Shown: one piece after another, positions 47,159 through 56,818 of the stretch
Numbering within the stretch: the stretch's first letter is position 1
Layout of the letters: the number at the start of each line of letters is the position of its first letter
Source: Caulobacter sp.
GTDB taxonomy: Bacteria > Pseudomonadota > Alphaproteobacteria > Caulobacterales > Caulobacteraceae
Direction: 5' to 3'
Assembly (NCBI GenBank): GCA_030683005.1
Contig: JAUXMY010000006.1
Span: 1 to 64,000, forward strand
DNA length: 64,000 nt
Made by a program: the position numbers and the translations under genes
Notes under the pieces: model-generated
Databases searched by the model: none
What the model saw: only the letters and a program-made list of their open reading frames with translations
What the model was told of the DNA's origin: nothing

Positions 47159-47487
47159 CAAGCTGCCCTCGGCGTGATCTTCTCCAGTTCCGCGCCCATC
47201 TTCCGCTTCTGCTCCAGCAGGTCGTAGGCCATCTGCAGACGCAGGAAGAAGCCCTCGCTGAGGCCCCAGTAGCGGCAGAGGCGCAGATCTGTGTCGGCGG
47301 TCACGGCGCGCTTGCCGAGGATAATCTCGTTGATCCGACGGGGTGCAACGCCAATGGCGCGGGCAAGCGCGTTCTGGCTCATGCCAAGAGGCTTGAGGAA
47401 CTCTTCCAGCAGCATGTCCCCCGCGTGAGGGTTGTGCGGCCGCTCCTCCTGGTCGCCGAGGTCAGTGATAGTCGCAGATTTCAACAT
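47158..47487 (-). CDS. higA: HigA family antitoxin (addiction module)
   Basis: A 109-residue antitoxin of the VapI/HigA group. The XRE helix-turn-helix is MSQNALARAIGVAPRRINEIILGKR, preceded by the usual HAGDMLLEEFLKPLG and followed by DLRLCRYWGLSEGFFLRLQMAYDL. It should bind HigB and repress the shared promoter at about 47744-47780. The ATG at 47487 overlaps the higB coding region by 26 bases. The toxin-first order is normal for hig modules. Confidence 0.9.
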   Translation of the reverse strand: MLKSATITDLGDQEERPHNPHAGDMLLEEFLKPLGMSQNALARAIGVAPRRINEIILGKRAVTADTDLRLCRYWGLSEGFFLRLQMAYDLLEQKRKMGAELEKITPRAA

Positions 47488-47743
47488 CCTCACAGCCTCC
47501 GTCCGACCAGCGGAAACAGATCCGCCATTGCTTGTTGATCCTGATCGAGTGCTGGCCTCTGCGGTCGTCAACCAGCGCTTCCAGCTGGTTGCCCGGCGGG
47601 ACCCGAAGATCACCCAGGTCCACTGCTGCCTGCAGCGACCTCAGCTTCCTGAGGGCCACGGCCTGGATGCTCAGCGGCAAGCGACGCGACCTCTCACCCG
47701 ACCAGATGCGCTCGGCTTCCCGGTCAGCGAAGCTCCGGATCAT
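47462..47743 (-). CDS. higB: HigB family toxin (RelE superfamily)
   Basis: A 93-residue ribosome-dependent mRNA interferase of the HigB/RelE fold: MIRSFADREAERIWSG, RLPLSIQAVALRKLRSLQAAVDLGDLRVPPGNQLEAL, and HSIRINKQWRICFRW, the core basic strand with family-conserved residues. It is complete and in frame. It is the first gene of the cassette. Confidence 0.9.
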   Translation of the reverse strand: MIRSFADREAERIWSGERSRRLPLSIQAVALRKLRSLQAAVDLGDLRVPPGNQLEALVDDRRGQHSIRINKQWRICFRWSDGGCEDVEICDYH

Positions 47744-47753
47744 GTTGGACGAC

Positions 47754-47771
47754 CATAACGCATAACGTTAT
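47754..47771 (-). promoter_or_regulatory. candidate HigA operator at the higB promoter
   Basis: CATAACG occurs twice in a row (47754-47760 and 47761-47767), and the second copy continues into the palindrome ATAACGTTAT (47762-47771). This is 11 bases upstream of the higB start on the minus strand and stands out in AT content. It is the likely autoregulatory operator and may include the -10 (TATAAC on the minus strand). Confidence 0.5.
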
Positions 47772-47829
47772 AGGGATCAACTCGACACGACGCCTATGCC
47801 CATTATGCAATTTTGGCGATAATGCTCCC

Positions 47830-48426
47830 ATGTGCAACGCCTACGCCCTCAACATCCCGCCCGAGGCGCTCGCCGACGCCTTTCTGCAGAAGGTGATCGC
47901 CTGGTACTGGCCCGATCCGATGCCCAACTTCGCGCCGGTGGACGAGGTGCGGCCGACCGATCTGGCGCCGGTGGTCACGGCGACGGCGGACGGCGGGGCG
48001 GGGCTGGAGCGGCTGAAGTGGGGGCTCATCCCTTCGCAGCCCAAGCGCCCGCCGGTGATCAACTTCCGGTCCGAGGGGCGAGCCTTCAACAGCGGGCGCT
48101 GCCTGGTCCCGGCCTCCGGCTTCTTCGAGTTCACGGGGACGACGTATCCCAAGACCCGCTGGCGCTTTTCGCGCACCGACGGCGACTGGTTCTGTTTCGC
48201 CGGCTTCATCGGCGGTCAGGGCGAGGACCGGCGCTTCACCCTGCTGACCTGCGAACCCGGCCCCGACATCGCGCCGATCCACGACCGCCAGCCGGTGGTC
48301 GTCGAGCGCGACGGCTGGGCCGGCTGGCTGCGCGGCGAGGCGGCGGAGGGCCTGCTGGCGCCCTCGGCGGCGGGGACGTGGCGGTGCGAAGAAGCGCCGC
48401 GGGAGACGGCGGGAACGCTGCTGTGA
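47830..48426 (+). CDS. SRAP/YedK family protein (abasic-site DNA-protein crosslinking)
   Basis: A 198-residue HMCES/YedK-like protein that in its family links Cys2 to abasic sites in single-stranded DNA. Cys2 is present in MCNAYAL, the Glu in RCLVPASGFFEF, and the His in IAPIHDRQPVVV. The usual NARSE motif reads NFRSEG, and the usual HDRMP reads HDRQP, so it belongs to a divergent subgroup. The catalytic Cys, Asn, Glu and His are all retained. It is divergent from the higBA cassette. Confidence 0.87.
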   Translation: MCNAYALNIPPEALADAFLQKVIAWYWPDPMPNFAPVDEVRPTDLAPVVTATADGGAGLERLKWGLIPSQPKRPPVINFRSEGRAFNSGRCLVPASGFFEFTGTTYPKTRWRFSRTDGDWFCFAGFIGGQGEDRRFTLLTCEPGPDIAPIHDRQPVVVERDGWAGWLRGEAAEGLLAPSAAGTWRCEEAPRETAGTLL

Positions 48427-48429
48427 GGC

Positions 48430-48541
48430 TGTGCGTCCTTCGACACGCCGCTTCGCGGCTGCTCAGGATGACGTAACCGGAAGGCTACCCACCCACGTCA
48501 TGCTGAGCAGCGACCGCAGGTCGCGTGTCGAAGCACGCAGG
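48430..48541. repeat. imperfect intergenic inverted repeat of about 44-base arms
   Basis: GTGCGTCCTTCGACACGCCG...GCTCAGGATGACGT at the left is answered by ACGTCATGCTGAGCAGC...GTGTCGAAGCACGCA at the right, with scattered mismatches. It lies between the convergent SRAP and SDR genes and could act as a two-way terminator. It belongs to the same sequence family as 27188-27240. Confidence 0.65.
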
Positions 48542-48545
48542 GCGG

Positions 48546-49340
48546 TCAGTGAATCCCGCCGCCCAGCGCATCGCCCGAGCCGTCCCCACAGCCCGACCCG
48601 CCATCCACCGGCAGGATGGCGCCGTTGATGTAGCGGGCTTCGCTGGAGCTCAGGAACAGCGCGGCGGCGCCGATCTCGTCCTTGGTGCCGTAGCGGCGCA
48701 GCGGCACGCGGCCCTTCACCCGGGCCTCGGCCTCGGGCGTGGGGGCCAGGCGCAGCATGCCCTCGGTGTCCTCGATCGGGCCCGGCGAGATGGCGTTGAC
48801 CCGCACGCCGGCGGGCCCCCACTCCAGCGCCAGGCACTGGGTCAGCATGTTGATGCCGGCCTTGGCGGCGCAGACGTGGGCCTGGAACATCGAGGCGCGG
48901 GTGGCCTGTCCGGCGGTGATGGAGATCAGCGACGCCCCCGGCTTGCGCAGGAACTCGTAGGAGGCGCGCAGCACGTTGAAGGTGCCGATCAGGTCGATGT
49001 CGACCACGGTCTTGAAGCCGTTGGCCGACATGCCCAGCGCCGGGGCGACGAAATTTCCGGCCGCGCCGGAGATCACCGTGTCGATGTCGCCGAACTTGTC
49101 GTGGGTGGCGCGCAACGCGGCCTCGACGGCGGCGTAGTCGCGCACGTCGGCGGCGATGCCGATGGCCCGGCCGCCGTTGATCCCGGCGATCTCTTCGGCG
49201 GCCGCCGCGATCTTCTCGGGGCTGCGGCTGATCAGGGCGACGTTGGCCCCCTCGCGCGCGAAGCAGCGGGCGATGCCCAGGTTGATGCCGCTCGATCCGC
49301 CCGCCACGAACAGGGTCTTGCCCGCCTGACTGTCGCCCAT
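48546..49340 (-). CDS. 2,4-dienoyl-CoA reductase-like SDR
   Basis: A 264-residue SDR resembling peroxisomal-type 2,4-dienoyl-CoA reductase, which reduces dienoyl-CoA during unsaturated fatty acid degradation. The cofactor motif is AGGSSGINLGIA, and SGAAGNFVAPALGMSANGFKTVVDIDLIGTFNV is distinctive for this group. In place of Y-x-x-x-K, the sequence is QAHVCAAKAGINML, so only Lys is kept, as in the DECR family. The C-terminus has ALEWGPAGVRVNAISPGPIEDTEG. The ATG at 49340 is supported by the conserved start. Confidence 0.85.
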   Translation of the reverse strand: MGDSQAGKTLFVAGGSSGINLGIARCFAREGANVALISRSPEKIAAAAEEIAGINGGRAIGIAADVRDYAAVEAALRATHDKFGDIDTVISGAAGNFVAPALGMSANGFKTVVDIDLIGTFNVLRASYEFLRKPGASLISITAGQATRASMFQAHVCAAKAGINMLTQCLALEWGPAGVRVNAISPGPIEDTEGMLRLAPTPEAEARVKGRVPLRRYGTKDEIGAAALFLSSSEARYINGAILPVDGGSGCGDGSGDALGGGIH

Positions 49341-49419
49341 GGTCTTCTAGCTCCCGGTGTTCTGTTTCCCTGGAGCCTAGCTGGACGCCCTCCCGCTGGG
49401 GGAGGCAAGGGCCATCAGG

Positions 49420-50655
49420 TCACGGCGCGACGGGCAGCGTCTCGAGGCCGCGGAAGAAGGGCAGCGTGCGCCAGACCGGCTCGGCCTCCGGGTCGGCCAG
49501 GCGCAGGTCCGGGAAGCGCTCGAACAGCTTCACCAGCGCCACCTGGGCCTCGAGCCTGGCCAGCGGCGCGCCGATGCAGATGTGCGAGCCGCCGCCAAAG
49601 CTGACATGCGGTTTGCCCTTGCGGGTGATGTCGAAGCGGTCGGGGTCGTCGAACACCGCCGGGTCGCGGTTGGCGGCGCGCAGGAAGGTGGTCATCGACT
49701 GGGTCTTGCCGACCGGACAGCCGCCGACCTCCATGTCGCGCGAGGCGACACGGCCGGTGATGTCGACCGGGCCCTCGTAGCGCAGCACCTCTTCGACGGC
49801 CCCGGCCGCCAGCTTCGGATCGGCCTTCAGCTTGGCCAGTTCGCCGGGATTGAGCATCAGCAGACGCACGCCGTTGCCGATCAGGTCGGTGGTTGTCAGG
49901 TTGCCGCCGACCAGCAGGGCCTGGAGGTTGATGCGGATTTCGTCGTCACTCAGCGGCGCGCCGCCCGCCTGCAGGGTGACCATGTCGCTGACCAGATCGT
50001 CGCGCGGCGCGGCGCGGCGGTCGGCCATCAGGGCAGTGAAATAGGCGTTCAGCGCCAGGCTGGCGCGCTCCATGTGCGCGGTCTGCTCGGCGTTGCGGAA
50101 CGGGTTGAGGCCGAGGATCACGCCCTCGGACCAGTCGCGGAAGTCGTCCAGCCGCTCATGCTCGACGCCCAGGATCTCGGCGATGGCGTCGACCGGCACC
50201 GGCACGCAGAACTTCGCCATCAGGTCGAAGGTCGGCTCCCCGGCCACGGCGTCCAGGTAATGATCGATGATCCGCTCGACGTGCGGCCGGAACTTCGCCA
50301 CCCGGGCATAGAGCGCCTGGGCGAGTGGTTGGCGCACGCGGGCGTGGTCGGGATTGTCCAGCATCAGGATGCTGGTGGTGCTGGTGCGCGGCAGGGTCGG
50401 GTCGGCGTTGTCGGCGAACCGCCGCTGCATCACCGCCGCCTCTTCTGCGTTCATCGGATCGCGCCACAGGCTGTTATCGGAGACGATGGCCCGTACGTCC
50501 TCGTACCGACTGATGACGAAGGTGCCGGCCATGGCGTCGCGGTGCACGGGGCACTGCTCGCGCATCGGGCCGAGCACCGCGTGCGGATCGGCCCGGTACG
50601 TCGGGTCCAGCGGCGTCAGTTGCAGCATGCCGGGGGGCGAAGCGTCATCGGCCAT
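49420..50655 (-). CDS. cytochrome P450
   Basis: A 411-residue soluble bacterial P450. The heme-binding loop is FGGGSHICIGAPLARLEA with the axial Cys360. The E-R-R region EEVLRYEGPVDITGRVA is present, and the I-helix reads LLVGGNLTTTDLIGNG. In that helix the usual A-G-x-(D/E)-T is G-G-N-L-T, so the acidic residue beside the proton-relay Thr is missing. The ATG at 50655 is chosen over 50661, because GGGAGAG is then 6 bases upstream. No ferredoxin or reductase gene is adjacent. The substrate is unknown. Confidence 0.92.
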   Translation of the reverse strand: MADDASPPGMLQLTPLDPTYRADPHAVLGPMREQCPVHRDAMAGTFVISRYEDVRAIVSDNSLWRDPMNAEEAAVMQRRFADNADPTLPRTSTTSILMLDNPDHARVRQPLAQALYARVAKFRPHVERIIDHYLDAVAGEPTFDLMAKFCVPVPVDAIAEILGVEHERLDDFRDWSEGVILGLNPFRNAEQTAHMERASLALNAYFTALMADRRAAPRDDLVSDMVTLQAGGAPLSDDEIRINLQALLVGGNLTTTDLIGNGVRLLMLNPGELAKLKADPKLAAGAVEEVLRYEGPVDITGRVASRDMEVGGCPVGKTQSMTTFLRAANRDPAVFDDPDRFDITRKGKPHVSFGGGSHICIGAPLARLEAQVALVKLFERFPDLRLADPEAEPVWRTLPFFRGLETLPVAP

Positions 50656-50850
50656 GGTCATCTCTCCCGTGTCCGCCGCGCTCTGGCGGCGCGGTCAGGG
50701 GATGAGTGTCGCGCGGGGGCGGTAGGTTGCCAATGGTTAGTTTGGGATCGCGTTCGGCCCGGATCGAGCGCTGTTAGCCCGAATCGGCTTGCCCCCTCGC
50801 CCCTGCCCCCATAGAAGCCGCGCAACATTCCCAGCGCGAAGACCCGTCCG

Positions 50851-51789
50851 ATGAAGCTGCTCGCAGGCAACTCCAACCGTACGCTGGCGACCGCCATAGC
50901 CGAATATCTCGACATGCCGCTGACCCGCGCCCAGGTGCGCCGGTTCGCCGACAACGAGGTCTTCGTCACCATCGACGAGAACGTCCGGGGCGAGGATGTC
51001 TTCATCATCCAGTCGACCAGCTATCCGGCCAACGACAACCTGATGGAGCTCTTGATCTGCATCGACGCCCTGAAGCGGGCGTCGGCGCGGCGGATTACCG
51101 GGGTGCTGCCCTACTTCGGCTACGCCCGGCAGGACCGGAAGACCGGCGGCCGCACGCCGATCTCGGCCAAGCTGGTGGCCAACCTGATCACCCGCGCCGG
51201 CGCCGACCGGGTCCTGACCATGGATCTGCACGCCGGCCAGATCCAGGGATTCTTTGACATCCCGACCGACAACCTGCTGCCGGTGCCCCTGCTGGCCCAC
51301 GACATCCGCGAGCAGTACGGCAAGGCCGCCGCCGATGTGATGATCGTCTCGCCCGACGTCGGCGGCGTGGTCCGGGCCCGGGCGCTGGCCAAGCGCATCG
51401 ACGCCGACCTGGCCATCGTCGACAAGCGCCGCTCCGCCCCGGGCGAGAGCGAGGTGATGAACATCATCGGCGACGTCGCCGGTCGCCACTGCATCCTGTT
51501 CGACGACATCGTCGATTCGGCCGGCACCCTGTGCAACGCCGCCAAGGCCCTGGTCGACCAGGGCGCGACCGAGGTCAGCGCCTATGTCACCCACGGGGTG
51601 CTGTCGGGGCTGGCCGCAGAGCGGGTCAAGAACTCGGTCATGAAGGAACTTGTCGTCACCGACTCCATCGAGTTTTCGGACGAGGTGAAGGCCTGCAAGA
51701 AGATCCGCAGCGTCAGCTGCGCTCCCCTGATTGGCGAGGCGATCCGCCGGATCGCCAATGAAGAGTCCGTCTCGAAGCTTTTCGACTAA
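50851..51789 (+). CDS. prs: ribose-phosphate pyrophosphokinase
   Basis: Makes PRPP from ribose-5-phosphate and ATP for nucleotide, His and Trp synthesis. The 312-residue protein has the N-terminal [13 protein letters not shown] and flexible-loop [18 protein letters not shown]. It also has divalent-metal and ribose contacts in [18 protein letters not shown] and the PRPP-binding motif [14 protein letters not shown]. It is complete and of standard length. It heads a conserved group with rplY, pth and ychF downstream. Confidence 0.95.
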   Translation: MKLLAGNSNRTLATAIAEYLDMPLTRAQVRRFADNEVFVTIDENVRGEDVFIIQSTSYPANDNLMELLICIDALKRASARRITGVLPYFGYARQDRKTGGRTPISAKLVANLITRAGADRVLTMDLHAGQIQGFFDIPTDNLLPVPLLAHDIREQYGKAAADVMIVSPDVGGVVRARALAKRIDADLAIVDKRRSAPGESEVMNIIGDVAGRHCILFDDIVDSAGTLCNAAKALVDQGATEVSAYVTHGVLSGLAAERVKNSVMKELVVTDSIEFSDEVKACKKIRSVSCAPLIGEAIRRIANEESVSKLFD

Positions 51790-51903
51790 GGGATCGGCGA
51801 AACTCGGCGGACGTCCATGGATGGTTAACGCGCCGCGTCACATTCTCGCCGTCCAACCGAGTTCTATTGACTTCATCGGGCGCCGGTGGGGGAAATCACG
51901 GCC

Positions 51904-52944
<1,041 letters not shown>

Positions 52945-53082
52945 ACGTTTCGCGCGAGAACCGGGGCAGAGTCACGTTGCGTCCCCGGTACAAAGCGTGT
53001 ATCGAGCGCAACCCTGAATTCACAGACCGTCGCCGCGCGGAGTCCTCTGCCGCGGCGACGTCGTTTTGAGACCTAGAACACC

Positions 53083-53694
53083 ATGGCCGAGATCGTCCTG
53101 AACGTCGAAGTCCGTGAGCGCACCGGCACCGGCGGCGCCCGCGAAGCCCGCCGCGCCGGCAAGGTGCCGGGCGTCCTGTACGGCGGCTCGCAGGCCCCCG
53201 TGGCCATCGCCGTGCGCGAGAACGAGTTCCGCAAGTCGCTCTACACCGGCAAGCTGCTCGGCCACCTGGTGACGCTGAAGTACGGCGACGAGACCCAGCC
53301 GGTCATCGCCAAGGACGTTCAGTTCGACCCGGTCACCGACATGCCGATGCACTTCGACCTGTACCGGGTCGACTCGACCGGCGTGATCAAGATCGCCGTC
53401 CCGGTTCACTTCAAGAACCACGAAGCCTCGCCGGGCATGAAGGCTGGCGGCTCGCTGGAAATCGTTCGCCACGACGTGGAAGTGAACGCTCCGGCCAGCG
53501 CCATCCCCGAAGAACTGGTCGTCGACCTGACCGGCAGGAACATGGGCGACACCATCCGCATCAGCGACGTTGTCCTGCCCAAGGGCGTGACCCCGGTGCT
53601 TTCGGACCGCGACTTCGTGCTGGCGACCATCAAGGTCTCCTCGGCCGCCATGTCGGAAATCGCCGAAGAAGCCGCCGCCGCCACCGAAGACTGA
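53083..53694 (+). CDS. rplY: 50S ribosomal protein L25/general stress protein Ctc
   Basis: Binds 5S rRNA in the large ribosomal subunit. The 203-residue protein is the long (Ctc-like) form. It has the L25 beta-barrel (RTGTGGAREARRAGKVPGVLYGG, TDMPMHFDLYRVD) and a C-terminal TL5-type domain (VDLTGRNMGDTIRISDVVLPKG). An acidic Ala/Glu tail ends it. Its usual partner pth follows after 81 bases. Confidence 0.95.
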   Translation: MAEIVLNVEVRERTGTGGAREARRAGKVPGVLYGGSQAPVAIAVRENEFRKSLYTGKLLGHLVTLKYGDETQPVIAKDVQFDPVTDMPMHFDLYRVDSTGVIKIAVPVHFKNHEASPGMKAGGSLEIVRHDVEVNAPASAIPEELVVDLTGRNMGDTIRISDVVLPKGVTPVLSDRDFVLATIKVSSAAMSEIAEEAAAATED

Positions 53695-53775
53695 TCAGTC
53701 TTCACACGCGACGAAGTTCACGGGCGGGCCTAGGCTCGCCCGTTTTCGTTTGAGTCCCGCGCGGGAGGGCCCTGT

Positions 53776-54405
53776 ATGACGCTGATCCTCGCCGGCCTTG
53801 GCAACCCGGGTCCGAAGTACGAGAAGAACCGCCACAATGTCGGCTTCATGGCGCTGGACGCCATCGCCCGCCGCTGGGGGACCGCGCCCTGGCGCGCCCG
53901 CTTCCAGGGTCTGGCCTGCGAGGGCCAGGTGGAGACCCCGGGCGGGCCGGTGAAGCTTCTGATGCTCAAGCCGCAGACCTTCTACAACGAGACCGGTCGG
54001 GCGGTGGGCGAGGCTGTCCGCTTCTTCAAGCTCAAGCCCGCCGACGTCATCGTCTTCCATGACGAGATCGATCTCGCCCCCGGCCGCTTCCGGATGAAGA
54101 CCGGCGGCGGCGCGGCCGGCAACAACGGCATCCGTTCTGTCACCGCCCAGGTCGGCGCCGACTTCCGGCGGGCCCGCATCGGCGTCGGCCATCCCGGCGA
54201 CAAGGACATGGTGATGCACTATGTGCTGGGCGACCTGCACAAGGCCGAGCATGTCTGGCTGGATCCGATGCTGGGCGCCATCGCCGACGCCCTGCCCTTC
54301 GCCGCCGCCGGCGACGACGAACGCTTCCAGGCCGAGGTGATGCGTCTGGCGCCCTCCCCCAAGGCCGATCCGCGCAAGCAGGCGCGCGAAGGCGGGGACG
54401 CCTGA
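53776..54405 (+). CDS. pth: peptidyl-tRNA hydrolase
   Basis: Releases peptides from dropped-off peptidyl-tRNA. The 209-residue protein has the signature LAGLGNPGPKYEKNRHNVGFMALD, with the catalytic His in NRHNVGF. It also has LLMLKPQTFYNETG and HDEIDLAPGRFRMKTGGGAAGNNGIRS, with the catalytic Asp and the lid Gly-rich loop. A short basic C-terminal extension (DPRKQAREGGDA) is common in this lineage. It is followed by ychF. Confidence 0.95.
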   Translation: MTLILAGLGNPGPKYEKNRHNVGFMALDAIARRWGTAPWRARFQGLACEGQVETPGGPVKLLMLKPQTFYNETGRAVGEAVRFFKLKPADVIVFHDEIDLAPGRFRMKTGGGAAGNNGIRSVTAQVGADFRRARIGVGHPGDKDMVMHYVLGDLHKAEHVWLDPMLGAIADALPFAAAGDDERFQAEVMRLAPSPKADPRKQAREGGDA

Positions 54406-54460
54406 CGACAACTCCGCCCTGATCGGCTATAGCCGCGCCACCTTTTCGTTCGAGAACTCC

Positions 54461-55555
54461 ATGGCCCTGAAAGTCGCGATCGTCGGCCTGCCCAACGTGG
54501 GCAAGTCGACCCTGTTCAACGCCCTGACCCAGACCGCGTCCGCCCAGGCGGCGAACTACCCGTTCTGCACCATCGAGCCGAACACCGGCGACGTGGCCGT
54601 GCCCGAGCCACGGCTGGAGCAGCTGGCGAAGATCGCGGGGTCGAAGGAGATTATCCCCTCGCGGATCAACTTCGTCGACATCGCCGGCCTGGTGCGCGGG
54701 GCGTCGAAAGGCGAGGGCCTGGGCAACCAGTTCCTGGCCAACATCCGCGACTGTGACGCCGTGGCCTTCGTCGCCCGCTGCTTCGAGGACGGCGACATCA
54801 CCCACGTCGAGGGCCGCATCGATCCGATTGCCGACCTGGAGATCATCGAGACCGAGCTGATGCTGGCCGACCTCGAAAGCCTCGAAAAGCGCGTGCCCAA
54901 CCTCGAGAAACGGGCCCGGCAGGACAAGGACAGCGCCGAGACCCTGCGCCTGGTCAAGGTCGCGCTGGAGCAGCTGAACGCCGGCCGGCCGGCCCGCGCG
55001 GCGCAGATCAGCAAGGAGGACTACAAGGCCTGGCACATGCTGCAGCTCCTGACCTCGCTGCCGGCGCTGTACGTCTGCAACGTCGACGAAGGCTCGGCCG
55101 ACAAGGGGAACGCCTTCTCCGACCTGGTCGCCGAGCGGGCCAAACGCGACAATGCCAAGAGCGTCGTCATCTCCGCCCAGATCGAGAGCGAGATCGCGCT
55201 GCTGGACCCGGCCGAGCGCGCCGATTTCCTCGAGACCCTGGGCCTGCACGAGCCGGGCCTCAACCGCCTGATCCGCGAGGCCTACAGCCTGCTGGGCCTG
55301 CAGAGCTACTTTACGGTCGGTCCCAAGGAAGCCCGCGCCTGGACCATCGAGATCGGGACCACCGCGCCGCAGGCGGCCGGGGTGATCCACAACGACTTCG
55401 AGAAGGGCTTCATCCGCGCCGAGACCATCGCCTTCGACGACTTCATCGCGCTGGGCGGCGAGCACGGGGCCAAGGAAGCCGGCAAGATGCGGTCGGAAGG
55501 CAAGGAATACATCGTCAAGGACGGCGACGTGATGCACTTCCGCTTCAACGTCTAG
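54461..55555 (+). CDS. ychF: YchF/OLA1-type P-loop ATPase
   Basis: Obg-family nucleotidase that binds ribosomes and prefers ATP. The 364-residue protein has G1 GLPNVGKSTLFNALT and a modified G4 region giving ATP preference (VCNVDEGSADKGN). It also has the G3 segment NFVDIAGLVRGASKGEGLGNQFL and a C-terminal TGS domain (ARAWTIEIGTTAPQAAGVIHNDFEKGF). It is complete. The pth-ychF order is widely conserved. Confidence 0.95.
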   Translation: MALKVAIVGLPNVGKSTLFNALTQTASAQAANYPFCTIEPNTGDVAVPEPRLEQLAKIAGSKEIIPSRINFVDIAGLVRGASKGEGLGNQFLANIRDCDAVAFVARCFEDGDITHVEGRIDPIADLEIIETELMLADLESLEKRVPNLEKRARQDKDSAETLRLVKVALEQLNAGRPARAAQISKEDYKAWHMLQLLTSLPALYVCNVDEGSADKGNAFSDLVAERAKRDNAKSVVISAQIESEIALLDPAERADFLETLGLHEPGLNRLIREAYSLLGLQSYFTVGPKEARAWTIEIGTTAPQAAGVIHNDFEKGFIRAETIAFDDFIALGGEHGAKEAGKMRSEGKEYIVKDGDVMHFRFNV

Positions 55556-55603
55556 GAAGGCGCGCTCTTCCGCTTCGGCGATTGATCACCCAGACTGGCC
55601 GCC

Positions 55604-55990
55604 ATGAGCACCGACCATGCCGACGCCATCGCCGACGCGGAAGCCGTCCTGGACGCCTTCATGGCGGCGTTCAACGCCCGCGACCTGACCGCCTGGGAGA
55701 AGACCTTCAACTTCCCCAGCGCGCGGCTGGCGTCCAACACCCTGACGATCATCGAGCCCGGCTATCACAAGCCGGAGATGTTCGATTTCGGCGCGCTGAG
55801 CGACTGGCATCACTCGGCCTGGGAGCGGCGGCAGGTGATCCACGCCGGGCCGGACAAGGTGCATTTCGACACTCGCTTCACCCGTTACCGCGCCGATGGC
55901 GGCGTCATCGGCGGGTTCGACTCGATCTATGTCGTCACCTGCGAGGACGGCCACTGGGGCGTGAAGGCCCGGTCGAGCTACGCCCCCTGA
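55604..55990 (+). CDS. NTF2-like (SnoaL-type) small protein
   Basis: A 128-residue protein with an NTF2-like cone fold: helical start DAEAVLDAFMAAFNARDLTAWEKTFNFPSARLAS, then beta-strands RFTRYRADGGVIGGFDSIYVVTCEDGHWGVKARSSYAP. No catalytic pair can be named with confidence, so it may be a small enzyme or ligand-binding protein. It starts 49 bases after ychF and is followed by cobB after 13 bases, suggesting one transcript with the sirtuin gene. Confidence 0.7.
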   Translation: MSTDHADAIADAEAVLDAFMAAFNARDLTAWEKTFNFPSARLASNTLTIIEPGYHKPEMFDFGALSDWHHSAWERRQVIHAGPDKVHFDTRFTRYRADGGVIGGFDSIYVVTCEDGHWGVKARSSYAP

Positions 55991-56003
55991 TGAGGACGGA
56001 CCG

Positions 56004-56765
56004 ATGAGCCGCCGCGACGAACTGGCCCGCATGATCGACGACGCCCGCCGGGTGGTGGTGTTCACCGGCGCCGGCATCTCGACCGAGTCGGGCATTCCGG
56101 ACTTCCGCAGTCCCGGGGGGGTCTGGTCGAAGATGAAGCCGATCTACTTCCAGGAGTTCGTCAGCGACGAGGACCGCCGCCGGGAGGCCTGGACGCGGGT
56201 GTTCAACGGCGCCGCCGGCTGGACCGGGCGCGCGCCCAACGCGGGCCATGACGCAGTGGCCCGGCTGGTGGCGGCGGGCAAGGTCTCCAGCGTCATCACC
56301 CAGAACGTCGACAACCTGCACCAGGACAGCGGCATTCCCGACGACCGGGTGATCGAGCTGCACGGCAACGCCAGCTATGCGACCTGTCTGAAGTGCGGTC
56401 TGCGGCACGAGTTCAAGGCGCTGCGGCCGGTCTTCGTCGAGCAGGGGAAGATTCCGACCTGCTTCGACTGCGGCCATCTGGTGAAGAGCGCCACCATCTC
56501 CTTCGGCCAGCAGATGCCCGAGGAGCCGATGCTGCGGGCCGAGGAGGAAACCCTGGCCTGCGACCTGTTCCTGGTGCTGGGTTCGTCGCTGGTGGTCTAT
56601 CCGGCGGCGGCCTTCCCGCTGGTGGCCAAGCGCAACGGCGCCGCACTGGCCATCGTCAATCGCGAGGCCACCGACGTCGATCCTCATGCCGACCTCGTGC
56701 TGCACGACGAGATCGGCCCGGTGATGAGCGCGATCGCCCCGGTCTTCGATACCCCCCGACTGTAG
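56004..56765 (+). CDS. cobB: NAD-dependent protein deacylase, sirtuin family
   Basis: Removes acetyl or related groups from lysines using NAD. The 253-residue protein has the NAD motif VFTGAGISTESGIPDFRSPGGVWSK, the catalytic His in ELHGNASYATC and TQNVDNLHQDSG. The zinc Cys residues are in ATCLKCG and PTCFDCG. The LGSSLVVYPAAAFPLVAK strand and INREATDVD end are also typical. It is complete. Confidence 0.92.
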   Translation: MSRRDELARMIDDARRVVVFTGAGISTESGIPDFRSPGGVWSKMKPIYFQEFVSDEDRRREAWTRVFNGAAGWTGRAPNAGHDAVARLVAAGKVSSVITQNVDNLHQDSGIPDDRVIELHGNASYATCLKCGLRHEFKALRPVFVEQGKIPTCFDCGHLVKSATISFGQQMPEEPMLRAEEETLACDLFLVLGSSLVVYPAAAFPLVAKRNGAALAIVNREATDVDPHADLVLHDEIGPVMSAIAPVFDTPRL

Positions 56766-56818
56766 GACGCCGCGCTGGGGGCTCCCACCCGGGCGGCCCC
56801 GCGAGGCGTGAATCCCCG

